A DNA stretch of 64,000 nucleotides from Fuerstiella sp. (GTDB lineage Bacteria; Planctomycetota; Planctomycetia; Planctomycetales; Planctomycetaceae): NCBI GenBank assembly GCA_029245955.1, contig JAQWOH010000084.1, positions 62,001-126,000 of the forward strand. Reading direction: 5' to 3'. Every line of letters begins with the position of its first letter. Position 1 is the stretch's first letter. A program made the translations under genes and the position numbers. Positions 36,758 through 46,337 of this stretch are shown piece by piece. The notes beneath the pieces are model-generated. The model was given only the letters and a program-made list of their open reading frames with translations, had not been told where the DNA came from and made no database searches.

Positions 36758-37066
36758 CTAGATCATTTCCTTCAACTTCTTCAAAGGTCGTACTTTAACC
36801 ACGTTTGAGGCCGGTTTTGCCTTAATCATGATGGTTTCGCCAGTTGCCGGGTTACGACCTTCACGTTCCGGAGTCGCTTTTTTCCTATGAACATAAATTT
36901 TCATCAGGCCAGGGAGATTAAAGATCCCACTGCCTTGTGTCAGGTTTTCTTCAATCAAACCCTCTAGTGCATCCAACACTGCACCAACCTCTTTGCGGCT
37001 CTGACTGGTTGCTTCAGCCAGTGCGTTTAGAATTTCAGATTTGGAGAGGGGTTTGTCCTTTGCCAT
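36758..37066 (-). CDS. HU-family DNA-binding protein
   Basis: HU-like proteins bend and compact DNA as dimers. The 102-residue product has the helical N-terminus (LSKSEILNALAEATSQSRKEVGAVLDALEGLI) and the beta-arm segment GRNPATGETIMIKAKPASNVVKVRPLKKLK, with the Pro of the arm (RNPATGE) intact. The region GIFNLPGLMKIYVHRKKATPE differs from canonical HU (GFGTFEVRERAARTGRNP-like), so it belongs to a side branch. A ribosome site (aaggag) is 10 bases before the ATG. It stands alone, divergent from rsmD. Confidence 0.93.
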   Translation of the reverse strand: MAKDKPLSKSEILNALAEATSQSRKEVGAVLDALEGLIEENLTQGSGIFNLPGLMKIYVHRKKATPEREGRNPATGETIMIKAKPASNVVKVRPLKKLKEMI

Positions 37067-37350
37067 CGGCGGAGAACTCCTTTTGGGCTGCTCTAGTGAA
37101 CCTCACAACGCCACGATCAGTCAGTTTGCGAGGAAAATACATGTGTTAAGGGGAGATTAAGCGAGCCAGACAACATGTCAATGTTATCCACGGCGACAAA
37201 TCCACAATTTGCTGGGTTTGTCGATTACAGACCCTCTTTTGCTTTGGTAAAGGGACATTTCGCACTAACCTCGCTCAGTTGGGCCATCTCAGTGCCCGGA
37301 AAATCACATGTTTACTGAACATACGAACACTAAGTATTGCGTCTGAGGCA

Positions 37351-37998
37351 ATGACACTTCGAATTATTGGCGGGGAGTTTCGTCGGCGAATCCTGAAAAT
37401 TCCCCATGGGAACACGACTCGCCCTTATACCGATCGCATACGTCAGATCGTTTTTGATCGCATTGCCCCTCTCGTTCCCAATGCTCGCGTGGCCGACATT
37501 TTCTCGGGTGTCGGCACGATGGGCATGGAGTCGCTGAGTCGAGGGGCTGATTCGTGTGTGTTCATTGAAGGGGATGCAGCGATTCATAAATCGCTGACTG
37601 AAAATGTTGCCACGATTGCTCCAGGGAAGCCAACGGTTTGCTGGAAAACCAACATTCATCGAACATCATTCTGCCCCCAGGGAGCGGACGAGTGTTTCCC
37701 GTATACGCTGCTGTTCTTCGATCCACCGTACGATCAGTGCCCACTGTTGGCGTCTCGCGAGGTTCTTGGAAAAGCGTTGGTTCGGCTGGCCAGGCCCCGA
37801 GCGACCTCTGACGATGCAACAATGATTTTGAGAACCCCGGAACACTTTGAGTTTTCAGGCTCCGACCCCTGGAAAATTGCAGATTGCTGGCGAAAATCCA
37901 CCATGAATCTGTGGGTCCTCAAAAAACGACCTGTTGTGGACGAACCGTCTACCGCGGAACAGCACGCAGCAACCAGTCCTCACAACGACGACGAATAA
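37351..37998 (+). CDS. rsmD: 16S rRNA (guanine966-N2)-methyltransferase RsmD
   Basis: RsmD methylates G966 of 16S rRNA. The 215-residue product has MTLRIIGGEFRRRILKIP at the start, the SAM site VADIFSGVGTMGMESLSRGA and the catalytic LLFFDPPYD (DPPY). The usual RPTTDRVREALFN segment is present as RPYTDRIRQIVFD. The C-terminus carries a short polar extension. The ATG chosen begins directly with the conserved motif. A 104-base gap separates it from htpG on the same strand, so the two may share a transcript. Confidence 0.93.
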   Translation: MTLRIIGGEFRRRILKIPHGNTTRPYTDRIRQIVFDRIAPLVPNARVADIFSGVGTMGMESLSRGADSCVFIEGDAAIHKSLTENVATIAPGKPTVCWKTNIHRTSFCPQGADECFPYTLLFFDPPYDQCPLLASREVLGKALVRLARPRATSDDATMILRTPEHFEFSGSDPWKIADCWRKSTMNLWVLKKRPVVDEPSTAEQHAATSPHNDDE

Positions 37999-38102
37999 TC
38001 AGTCTGCTCAAATCCGGATGCAGTCGGCAGTTTCAGGCAACGCCGTTTGGGTGGCGAATCACAATAACACACGACTCCTTACTCTTTCCCGAAGTGTCTC
38101 AC

Positions 38103-40019
38103 ATGACCGTTGATAGTGCTAAAGAACAGTTTACGTTTCAGGCTGAAATCAGCCGCCTGCTACATCTGCTTTCGGAATCCCTGTATCAGAACCGCGAGAT
38201 CACAATTCGTGAGCTGGTTTCCAATGCGTCAGATGCACTGGACAAAATTCGTCACGCGGCACTGACCGATTCGACCATTGACGCGTCAGGCCTGACGATC
38301 ACAATCGAAGTGAACGCGGACGAGAATGTTCTTTCGATTCGAGACAACGGCGTTGGCATGACGCGGGACGAACTTGTCAAGAATCTGGGGACGATCGCGC
38401 ACAGCGGCTCACTGGAATTCCTGCAGAATCTGCAAAAGGCTGAGAACAAGGACGACGTCTCATTAATCGGACAGTTTGGTGTTGGTTTCTACTCGTCGTT
38501 CATGCTGTCCGAACGCGTTGAAGTTCGTACGCGCAGCTGGACCGAGGATTCCGGCTGGATCTGGGAGTCAACCGGAGACGGGTCCTTCACAATTGCTGAG
38601 CCTCAGAACGTGTTACCTCGAGGAACGGAAGTGCGTCTGCATTTGAAGAAAGACCTGACTGAATTTACGGACACATCGCGTCTGAAGTACATATTGAAGA
38701 AGTATTCCACCTTCGTGCCTCATGCGATCATGGTTGATGGCGAGCACATCAACGACCAGCCGCCGATCTGGGTCGAGCCAAAGAGTACGGTCACGGATGA
38801 ACAGTATCAGAATTTCTATGAATACCTCACGCATTTTCCAGGTCAGAATGCGGCGTGGCATCTGCATCTGACGGCTGATTCACCGTTTCAGTTTCACAGC
38901 ATCCTGTACTGTCCTGAAACCAATCTGGAGCGGATGGGGTTCGGACGTTCGGAGCACGGTCTGCATCTGTGTGCGAAACGAATTCTGGTGCAGAACGACA
39001 ATCGCGATTTGATTCCGGACTACCTGCGTTTTCTGCGGGGGATCGTTGACTCGGAAGACCTTCCGTTGAACGTGTCTCGCGAGGCGCTGCAGGACAACAC
39101 CGTATTCCGAAAAATGCAGAAGGTGATTACGAAGAAAGTTCTCGATCATCTGGATTCGCTCGCCGGAGACGATGCCCAGGCCTACACAAAATTTTATCGT
39201 GAGTTCGGCGCAATCCTGCGTGAAGGGATTGGGGCGGACTTCGATCATCGTGACCGCCTGGCAAAGCTGCTGCGGTTTCAATCCACCAACAGTACGGCAG
39301 AAGACGGGCTGGCGTCATTGGATGGGTACTGTGAACGTGCGGGCGACGATCAAATACAGGTGTACTTCGCAACCGGGGCGGACATGTCCGCCGTCCTGCG
39401 AGATCCTAACCTTGAGATCTTCCGCGAACGTAATCTGGAGGTTTTGGTGCTGACCGATCCCGTTGATGAGTACGTGCTGTCGACGCTGGGCAGCTTTGAA
39501 GACCGAGAGCTGGTCTCCATCGATTCCGCAGACCTCAAGCTGCCTGGCAGCGAATCTTCTGATTCCGAACCTGGTGAGGACGCGGAGAAGGAATCGGCGA
39601 GTGACGATACCGGTCTGCCACAGGGATTCGACACAGTCCTGAAGCTCATCAAGGAAGTTCTGGGCGATCAGGTGGAAGACGTCCGAAAGTCAGAGCGGCT
39701 GACGGAAAGTGCCTGCTGTCTGGTGAATGCAAAGGGAGCACAAAGTACGACGATGCAAAAAGTGCTGCAGGTCAACATGCCGGACTTTGAAATGTCAAAG
39801 ATGATTCTGGAAATCAACCCCCGAGCGACCTTGATCAGTCGGCTGTGTGAGCTCTCTGTCAACGATGACAATTCCGGGTTTGTACGGACGTGTGGGCAAC
39901 AGCTGTATGCCGATGCCATGATCATGGCCGGGCTCGCCCCCAACGGCAGCGAAATGGCTGACCGCGTACAGAGTTTCATGATGGAACTGGCCCAGCAACG
40001 ATCTTCGATCAAGACGTAA
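38103..40019 (+). CDS. htpG: Molecular chaperone HtpG (Hsp90)
   Basis: HtpG is the bacterial Hsp90 ATPase chaperone. The 638-residue product has the N-terminal ATPase domain with FQAEISRLLHLLSESLYQNREI, ELVSNASDALDKIR, DNGVGMT and GQFGVGFYSSFM, a middle domain with FPLNVSREALQ-like DLPLNVSREALQ, and a C-terminal dimerisation domain. An acidic stretch at about 480-510 (SESSDSEPGEDAEKESASDD) sits in a normally short linker. The start at MTVDSAKEQFTFQAE fits the family. The acyl-CoA dehydrogenase-like gene begins 3 bases after its stop, indicating an operon. Confidence 0.97.
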   Translation: MTVDSAKEQFTFQAEISRLLHLLSESLYQNREITIRELVSNASDALDKIRHAALTDSTIDASGLTITIEVNADENVLSIRDNGVGMTRDELVKNLGTIAHSGSLEFLQNLQKAENKDDVSLIGQFGVGFYSSFMLSERVEVRTRSWTEDSGWIWESTGDGSFTIAEPQNVLPRGTEVRLHLKKDLTEFTDTSRLKYILKKYSTFVPHAIMVDGEHINDQPPIWVEPKSTVTDEQYQNFYEYLTHFPGQNAAWHLHLTADSPFQFHSILYCPETNLERMGFGRSEHGLHLCAKRILVQNDNRDLIPDYLRFLRGIVDSEDLPLNVSREALQDNTVFRKMQKVITKKVLDHLDSLAGDDAQAYTKFYREFGAILREGIGADFDHRDRLAKLLRFQSTNSTAEDGLASLDGYCERAGDDQIQVYFATGADMSAVLRDPNLEIFRERNLEVLVLTDPVDEYVLSTLGSFEDRELVSIDSADLKLPGSESSDSEPGEDAEKESASDDTGLPQGFDTVLKLIKEVLGDQVEDVRKSERLTESACCLVNAKGAQSTTMQKVLQVNMPDFEMSKMILEINPRATLISRLCELSVNDDNSGFVRTCGQQLYADAMIMAGLAPNGSEMADRVQSFMMELAQQRSSIKT

Positions 40020-40022
40020 ACT

Positions 40023-41102
40023 ATGAGCTTGTTTGCATCAGAGCGCTTCAACCTGCTTCTGGCGAATCTTCAGCAGCAGGTTTGCGACGATCGAACGGAC
40101 GCATGGCCTTCGGACCAACTGAGGGCTATGGCTGACGCCGGTGTCATGTCCTGGGACCTGCCGGCTGAATGGGGAGGGCTGGATCTCGCATCCGCTGATT
40201 ACCTGGAAGGGCTGCGGCTGTTATCTTCTGCGTGTCTTGTGTCGACCTTCGTGCTGACGCAGCGCAGCGCGGCCGTGCGGCGCATTGTCACCACGGACAA
40301 CACAGCATCGAAGCAGCAATTGCTGCCGGGGCTGCTTTCCGGAGAAATATTTGCGACGGTAGGAATTTCTCATCTGACGACCTCCGGTCAGCACCTGAAG
40401 ACTCCGCTGGTGCAGGTCGCGGAAACTACCGACGGGTTTGTATTTAATGGCGTCGTTCCCTGGGCGACGGGTGCGACTCAGGCAGACTTTCTTATTACGG
40501 GTGGCACTCTGGCGGACGGTCGTCAGTTGCTGGCGGCCATACCGACGGACGGAGCGGGCGTAAGCGTACAGTCTCCGGTGGAACTGATGGCTCTTAACGC
40601 TTCGCAGACCGGCGCCGTCAAGCTGAATCGAGTTGTTGTCAGTCAGAAGCAGCTTCTGCACGGGCCCATCGAACATGTCATGCAGCACGGGACGGGAGGC
40701 GGTGCCGGGTCGCTGGGCACTTCAGCTTTAGCGATTGGAGCGACGGCCGGAATCCTGAGGCACATGGCTGAAGAAATGCAGCGCCGATCGGATTTGCGGG
40801 AGTTCGTGGCACCTCTGCAGGCGGAGTGTGATCAACTGACAGCCGACCTGCGACTGGCCGCCACTGGCGAGCACGCAGCTGGTGCGGCTGCGGTGGAGCA
40901 ACTGCGTCGCCAGGCGAATTCGCTCGTTCTGCGTTCTGCACAGTCCTGGCTGGCTGCGACGAAAGGTGCGGGCTATGTGTCGGGACATCCGGCTGAACGC
41001 GCTGTACGGGAGAGTATGTTCTTCCTTGTGTGGTCGTGTCCACAGCCTGTACTGGTGGCAAATCTTCGGGAACTTGCCTGTTCCGGCTCGATCGTACCAT
41101 AA
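40023..41102 (+). CDS. Acyl-CoA dehydrogenase-like flavoprotein
   Basis: The 359-residue product resembles the acyl-CoA dehydrogenase fold: an N-terminal helical domain (LRAMADAGVMSWDLPAEWGGLDLASADYLE), a beta domain with TVGISHLTT and GFVFNGVVPWATGATQADFLITGG, and a C-terminal helical bundle (ALAIGATAGILRHMAEEMQ). Known members oxidise acyl-CoA or related compounds using FAD. The catalytic Glu is not placed with confidence, and the C-terminal domain is rather short and Ala-rich, so it may act on a non-fatty-acyl substrate. It starts 3 bases after htpG with no beta-oxidation genes nearby. Confidence 0.8.
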   Translation: MSLFASERFNLLLANLQQQVCDDRTDAWPSDQLRAMADAGVMSWDLPAEWGGLDLASADYLEGLRLLSSACLVSTFVLTQRSAAVRRIVTTDNTASKQQLLPGLLSGEIFATVGISHLTTSGQHLKTPLVQVAETTDGFVFNGVVPWATGATQADFLITGGTLADGRQLLAAIPTDGAGVSVQSPVELMALNASQTGAVKLNRVVVSQKQLLHGPIEHVMQHGTGGGAGSLGTSALAIGATAGILRHMAEEMQRRSDLREFVAPLQAECDQLTADLRLAATGEHAAGAAAVEQLRRQANSLVLRSAQSWLAATKGAGYVSGHPAERAVRESMFFLVWSCPQPVLVANLRELACSGSIVP

Positions 41103-41272
41103 CGTGGACCGCAGGGCCCTGCGGACCGTGGCGTCGGGTGTTGTCGGAGCTGGCTGGTAATCTGTGTTAATCACGTCCTTGCAGTGTTGTTTGCACTGAT
41201 GAATTGGATCTGAGTGGCTGGCAGAGTAGAATTTGGTCTGACACAAGTGGAACCGGAAACGTTGTTACCCTC

Positions 41273-44032
41273 ATGATCGAATCCCTAAGTCTGCTGTTCT
41301 TCATGCTGATCGGCATTTCAGCACCGGCGGACGATGTGCCGGTTGACTACGTGAAGCACGTCGCGCCGATTCTGAAAACATACTGCTTCGATTGTCATGG
41401 GGCGGACGCTCAGGAATCGGGGTTACGACTGGACCGACGGGGAAACCTGTTGCGCGGTGGCGGATCCGGTGAACCATCAATTGTGCCGGGTGACGGCGGC
41501 TCCAGCCATTTGATTCAGTTGGTGTCAGGAAACGACCCGAAACGGATCATGCCACCGGAAGGTGATCGACTGTCGGCGGATCAGATCGGATGGCTGAAGA
41601 AATGGATCGATGATGGAGCCATCATGCCCGTTGAACTGTCCGGCGCGGAGAAACTTACGACGGATCACTGGTCGTTTCAACGCGTGATCAGACCAGATGT
41701 TCCGGTTGTCCAAGCCGCTGCGAATCCTGTTGACGCATTTGTTCTGGACCGCCTGCGCCAGGAAGGGCTCAAGGATTCAGATGCTGCCACAGCCGCAACC
41801 CGGGTGCGACGACTGTTTCTGGTCATGCACGGCCTGCCGCCTGCGCCGGAGCAGCTGAACGCAGCGGTTGCAAAACTGTCGTCAGGTCCCGAAGGCGCGT
41901 GGGAAGAAATGATTAATGAAGTGCTCGATAGTCCGCGATATGGTGAGCGGTGGGCACAGCACTGGCTGGATATCATTCGATTTGGCGAAACTCATGGTTT
42001 TGAAACGAATCGTGAACGCCCCAATGCATGGCATTTTCGTGACTATGTGATCCGGTCATTTAACGACGACTTGCCGTACGATCGCTTTATTCGCGAACAG
42101 ATTGCGGGTGACGCACTGGGGGCTGATGTCGCGACGGGATATCTTGTCGCCGGACCCCACGATCTGGTCAAAGGACAGGACCCCAACCTGGCACTCATGC
42201 AGCGCCAGGACGAGTTGTCAGATTTGATTAACGTGACCGGAACTACATTTATGGGGCTTACTTTAGGGTGTGCACGCTGCCACAATCATAAGTTTGACCC
42301 GATCACGCAGCGCGACTTCTATTCGATTCAGGCCGTGTTTGCGGGTGTCAATCACGCAGACCGAAAGCTGTCGCTGTCCGCCGCCGCTCAGGGACGGCTG
42401 GCTGCAATGCACCGAAACATCGCTGTTCTGAAAAGACAGTTGAGCGAATTTGAGCCGAAGGCTGCAGGTTCGATGGTTCGCCCGGCAGTCAACTCACGAA
42501 TTAATGCCGAAAACTTCGAAACGATTCCCGCAAAGTTTGTGAGGTTCACCATTCGAGCAACCAACGGCAGCCAGCCCTGTCTGGACGAGCTTGAAGTCTG
42601 GAGTGGTGATCGCAACATTGCTCTTGCGTCACAGGGAACGAAGGCGACGTCATCCAGCAATCTGCCTGGTTACGAGATTCACAAACTCGAACACATCAAC
42701 GACGGAAAGACGGGCAACAGCCACAGCTGGATCTCCAACGAGGCCGGTGCCGGCTGGGTACGGCTGGAGTTCACTGCCGTGACTGACATTGACCGGATCC
42801 AGTGGGGGCGAGACCGCTCGGGCCGATACAAAGATCGATTGGCGACGGACTACGTTATCGAATCGTCAGCGGACGGTCAGGAATGGACGGCCATCGTAAG
42901 CTCGGCGGACCGTCTGCCATTCAAGGGGGCGACTCCTGCGGAGCCTGTGTACGATTTCGCGTCGGCTGCACCCGGTCGAGCCAGGCAGGGAACCGCGTGG
43001 CTGCAGGAATTGCAGACCCTGACGAAGGAAAGTGAGCAGCTTGCCGCAGCGACGACGGTGTATGCTGGTACGTTTAGTCAACCGGGGCCAACTCATAGGC
43101 TGTACCGTGGCGAACCGTTGGCAAGACGTGAGGAAGTGACACCGGATACGCTGGAAGTAATGGGTTCGCTGCAACTGGAAAGGACCTCACCGGAACAGCA
43201 GCGTCGACTGCGATTCGCAGAGTGGCTGACAGATCCGGACAACCCACTGACGGCGCGAGTGATCGTAAACCGTCTCTGGCAGCACCACTTCGGCACTGGA
43301 ATTGTTGACACGCCGAACGATTTTGGAAAAAACGGGACGGCTCCCAGCCACCCGAAACTGCTGGACTGGCTGGCCAGTGAACTCGTCAGCAGCGGCTGGT
43401 CGCTTAAGCATATTCATCGCCTGATTCTGACCTCCCGGACGTGGCAGCAATCCAGCATTCCGCGGTCTGACGCGGTCAGCGTGGATGCCGCGACCCGACT
43501 GTTGTGGCGATTTCCTCCCCGGCGACTTGAAGCTGAAGCCATTCGCGACAGCATCGTGGCTGTTAGTGGTGCGCTGAATCCGAAGGCCGGTGGTCCCGGC
43601 TTCAGCGGTTTTGAAGTGGAGCCGGAAAATGTTCGACACTTCTTTCCCAAAACAGCCTATGGTCCGGACGACTTCCGCCGCATGGTTTACATGACGAAAG
43701 TCCGACAGGAACGGGAATCTGTGTTCGGCGCGTTCGATTGTCCGGATGCCAGTCAGGTAATTTCCAAACGCAGTCGTTCCACGACTCCACTGCAGGCACT
43801 GAATTTGCTTAACAGTTCGTTTGTGGTGCAGCAGTCCGGACTGTTATCGAAGCGGTTGAAGGCGCAGAAAGAATCACGCGAGGAACAGATTCAGCTGGCA
43901 TATCTGTTGTGTTTCGGGCGCCGGGCAGAGGCCGACGAAGCATCTGACGCCGAACGATTTGCTGAGAAATTCGGCCTGACCAGTCTGTGCCGAGGCCTGT
44001 TGAATTCCAACGAGTTTCTGTTTATCCCCTGA
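41273..44032 (+). CDS. Secreted PSCyt1-DUF1549-DUF1553 protein with inserted discoidin-like domain
   Basis: A signal peptide precedes a planctomycete cytochrome-like domain (PSCyt1) with CFDCH near residue 39 and LRLDRRGNLLRGG, then DUF1549 (RYGERWAQHWLDIIRFGETHG), a region of about 130 residues like an F5/8 type C (discoidin) domain (KFVRFTIRATNGSQPCLDELEVW, GYEIHKLEHINDGKTGNS, IQWGRDRSGRYKDRLATDYVIE), and DUF1553 (FAEWLTDPDNPLTARVIVNRLWQHHFGTGIVDTPNDFG). The 919-residue protein is exported. The discoidin part suggests carbohydrate or cell-surface binding. These proteins usually pair with DUF1501, but here a sulfatase follows, hinting at use of sulfated polysaccharide. The start chosen is the ATG that gives a clean signal. 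Confidence 0.92.
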   Translation: MIESLSLLFFMLIGISAPADDVPVDYVKHVAPILKTYCFDCHGADAQESGLRLDRRGNLLRGGGSGEPSIVPGDGGSSHLIQLVSGNDPKRIMPPEGDRLSADQIGWLKKWIDDGAIMPVELSGAEKLTTDHWSFQRVIRPDVPVVQAAANPVDAFVLDRLRQEGLKDSDAATAATRVRRLFLVMHGLPPAPEQLNAAVAKLSSGPEGAWEEMINEVLDSPRYGERWAQHWLDIIRFGETHGFETNRERPNAWHFRDYVIRSFNDDLPYDRFIREQIAGDALGADVATGYLVAGPHDLVKGQDPNLALMQRQDELSDLINVTGTTFMGLTLGCARCHNHKFDPITQRDFYSIQAVFAGVNHADRKLSLSAAAQGRLAAMHRNIAVLKRQLSEFEPKAAGSMVRPAVNSRINAENFETIPAKFVRFTIRATNGSQPCLDELEVWSGDRNIALASQGTKATSSSNLPGYEIHKLEHINDGKTGNSHSWISNEAGAGWVRLEFTAVTDIDRIQWGRDRSGRYKDRLATDYVIESSADGQEWTAIVSSADRLPFKGATPAEPVYDFASAAPGRARQGTAWLQELQTLTKESEQLAAATTVYAGTFSQPGPTHRLYRGEPLARREEVTPDTLEVMGSLQLERTSPEQQRRLRFAEWLTDPDNPLTARVIVNRLWQHHFGTGIVDTPNDFGKNGTAPSHPKLLDWLASELVSSGWSLKHIHRLILTSRTWQQSSIPRSDAVSVDAATRLLWRFPPRRLEAEAIRDSIVAVSGALNPKAGGPGFSGFEVEPENVRHFFPKTAYGPDDFRRMVYMTKVRQERESVFGAFDCPDASQVISKRSRSTTPLQALNLLNSSFVVQQSGLLSKRLKAQKESREEQIQLAYLLCFGRRAEADEASDAERFAEKFGLTSLCRGLLNSNEFLFIP

Positions 44033-44131
44033 CCTTCGAGTGTGACCATGTTGGTTTCTGCAGCGTGTTGTGAGCCGCAGGTGCAGGCGTTGCGTTCCAT
44101 CGACAATCGTAATATTTGAAAGTCATTTTCA

Positions 44132-45625
44132 ATGACCGTTCGATTTCTTGCAGTATTGGTGCTGGCGTGCACCGCGTGGCGGCCGGGTTCTGCGGCGGAT
44201 GTACGGCCGAATGTTGTGTGGATTATCGTCGACGATATGTCGGCCCACTTTTCGTGCTACGGCGAAACGGCCATTCAAACGCCGAACGTGGATCGCCTGG
44301 CTGCGAACGGTGTTCGATTTACAAACGCCTATGTTACAGCTCCTGTCTGTTCCACATGTCGATCTGCGTTCATTACCGGCATGTACCAAACCAGCATTGG
44401 TGCTCACCACCACCGCAGCGGGCGCGGCGCCCGAAAGATCGAACTGCCCGAGGGAATCGTGACAATTCCAAAGCTCTTTCAGAACGCCGGTTACCACACG
44501 TCACTGGGCGGTTGGCCAAGGGCAAAGAAGGGACGTTTCGGCAAAAGCGATTACAACTTCGAATGGGACGCTTCGATCTACAACAGCAATGACTGGGTTG
44601 ATCGTAAACCGGGGCAGCCCTTTTTCGCTCAGATCCAGACACCTGGCGCGAAACGTCGAGGTGGCAACACCGAAGCGGCAGAAAAGTTTCAGGCCAGATG
44701 TGCGGAGATCTTTGGAGCCGCCACGCCTGTCAGCAAAGTCACACTGCCCCCCTACTATCCCAACGATCCCGTATTGCTGACCGACTGGGCGGCGTACCTC
44801 GATTGCTGCCGATACACCGACCGACTGGTGGGCGAAGTGGTGCAGCGGCTGAAGGCTGAAGGCGAACTTGAAAATACCATCATTCTGTTCATGACAGATC
44901 ACGGCATCAGTCATGCTCGAGGCAAACAGTTTCTGTACGACGAAGGGATTCACGTGCCATTGGTCATTTCCGGTCCCGGTGTCGAGCCGGGCCAGACACG
45001 AACGGACCTGGTCGAGCATATCGACATTGGTCCGTTGTCGCTGGGGCTGGCAGGCATTGACGTTCCCGGTCACATGCAGGGGCGCGATATTCTGGCGACC
45101 AGCTATGAGTCGCGCGACGCTGTTTTTTCTGCCCGTGATCGTTGTGACGAAACGGTTGAACATCTTCGCAGCGTAAGGACAGATCGCTTCAAGTATATCC
45201 GCAACTTTCTGCCGCAGCGACCTCACCTGCAGCCCTGCGCCTACAAGGACAAGAAATCCATCCTGGTTGCCTTGCGCGCGGCAAACGAGGCCGGCACGCT
45301 GAATGACACCCAGCAGAAACTGCTGTTTAGTTCCGTGCGAACATCGGAGGAGCTCTACGACCTGCAGGTCGACCCGCATGAACTGAATAATCTTGCAGAC
45401 AGTCCGCAGCATGCGAAAATACTGGCCGACTTACGTGAGACGCTGAATGGCTGGATGGAAGAAACGAATGATCTCGGTCGTCAGCCGGAGACCGCATTGA
45501 TGTACGACAGCGACATGAAAGTGTACGTGGACGGCCTGAGAGCCCGGAAGCAGGACCCTGCACACCTGCAGGTGATTCTGGACAACATTGCGCTGATGAA
45601 GAAGTGGGCGGCAGAAGGCTGGTAA
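44132..45625 (+). CDS. Secreted sulfatase (S1 family)
   Basis: Sulfatases hydrolyse sulfate esters, often on marine polysaccharides. The 497-residue product has a signal peptide (LAVLVLACTAWRPGSAADV) and the S1 fold: metal site VDDM near 34-36, signature CSTCRSAFITGMYQTSIGAHHHRSG at 73, TDHG near 257 and RTDRFKYIRN. The formylglycine motif normally reads C-x-P-S-R. Here it is C73-S-T-C-R77, so the Pro is Thr; related planctomycete sulfatases sometimes have Ala there. Conversion by a formylglycine-generating enzyme is therefore uncertain. It follows a PSCyt1/discoidin gene by 99 bases on the same strand. Confidence 0.92.
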   Translation: MTVRFLAVLVLACTAWRPGSAADVRPNVVWIIVDDMSAHFSCYGETAIQTPNVDRLAANGVRFTNAYVTAPVCSTCRSAFITGMYQTSIGAHHHRSGRGARKIELPEGIVTIPKLFQNAGYHTSLGGWPRAKKGRFGKSDYNFEWDASIYNSNDWVDRKPGQPFFAQIQTPGAKRRGGNTEAAEKFQARCAEIFGAATPVSKVTLPPYYPNDPVLLTDWAAYLDCCRYTDRLVGEVVQRLKAEGELENTIILFMTDHGISHARGKQFLYDEGIHVPLVISGPGVEPGQTRTDLVEHIDIGPLSLGLAGIDVPGHMQGRDILATSYESRDAVFSARDRCDETVEHLRSVRTDRFKYIRNFLPQRPHLQPCAYKDKKSILVALRAANEAGTLNDTQQKLLFSSVRTSEELYDLQVDPHELNNLADSPQHAKILADLRETLNGWMEETNDLGRQPETALMYDSDMKVYVDGLRARKQDPAHLQVILDNIALMKKWAAEGW

Positions 45626-45752
45626 CAGGTCGCTAAGGTGCAGTACATTTCCGAAACGCTTACGAGCATGTGGCGTGTGTTTGAGACCGGACATCCGGAG
45701 ACGCTGCGGAAATCAGAGTTTCGATTTGTTCGTCAGCGTTACGAGTGTTCAC

Positions 45753-46337
45753 TCACACCTGCCACCACGTGGGCTGAGCAAACACGTCGGCGACCTTGAT
45801 TCGGAACCGGGGCAGGGTGTTGCTGCCTTCCAGGGTCTGCCAGTCTCCCAGTGCCAGTGTGTGGGCCTTCTTGCTGATAACCTGGATTTCCTTCTTGTAC
45901 GGGTCAGGGATCCAGATCGTTTCGACGCCCAGTTTCATGTACCCCAGTGTTCTGCTGCGCATCTCGTTTCGTCGATCGTTCGTGGATGCGACGTCGACAA
46001 CCAGACGCGGCACCTGATCGGCAATAGTCTTGTCGGATTCGCCAAACGGAGGTCCGGCATTGAAGAACGAGATCGCCGGGCAGAAAACCGTATCAGGGCC
46101 CGTAGACACCTTAAGCCCGATTTCGTGGCAAGCGTAGCCGACACTGTCTTCTGTGCGATTCTGAAACCATTCCGCCAGAGCGCGCGACAGATTCAGCACT
46201 GTGTTGCCGTGCTGATCGTCCGGCGGCTGCATAAGCACAACTCTGCCTTCGTGCAGTTCGTGCCACCGGCCTGCTTCCGGCAGTTCGTGCTTCGTGGCCG
46301 TAAATTCAGCTGCCGTGATGTGATTGTCTGTAACCAT
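45753..46337 (-). CDS. Uma2-family (DUF820) restriction-endonuclease-fold protein, active site degenerate
   Basis: The 194-residue product follows the Uma2/DUF820 pattern: RWHELHEGRVVLMQPPDDQHG at the start, a core beta strand with a PRLVVDVAS segment and a YMKLGVETIWIPDP segment. The family has a PD-(D/E)XK nuclease fold. The usual catalytic residues look lost: PD-V/I-S is CPAIS (about residues 86-90), the V-V-E-V strand reads VVDV near 113-116, and the lysine before the YMKLG helix is absent (RSRTLGY). It is thus probably a non-nucleolytic or decaying copy. Uma2 genes are abundant in planctomycetes and cyanobacteria. It stands alone, convergent with the sulfatase. Confidence 0.85.
   Translation of the reverse strand: MVTDNHITAAEFTATKHELPEAGRWHELHEGRVVLMQPPDDQHGNTVLNLSRALAEWFQNRTEDSVGYACHEIGLKVSTGPDTVFCPAISFFNAGPPFGESDKTIADQVPRLVVDVASTNDRRNEMRSRTLGYMKLGVETIWIPDPYKKEIQVISKKAHTLALGDWQTLEGSNTLPRFRIKVADVFAQPTWWQV

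Noticed and set aside
37184-37207. DnaA-box-like sequences (ttatccacg and a nearby tccacaa) between HU and rsmD
   Set aside because: Only one near-match and one poor match, with no dnaA, dnaN or AT-rich unwinding element nearby; not enough for an origin.
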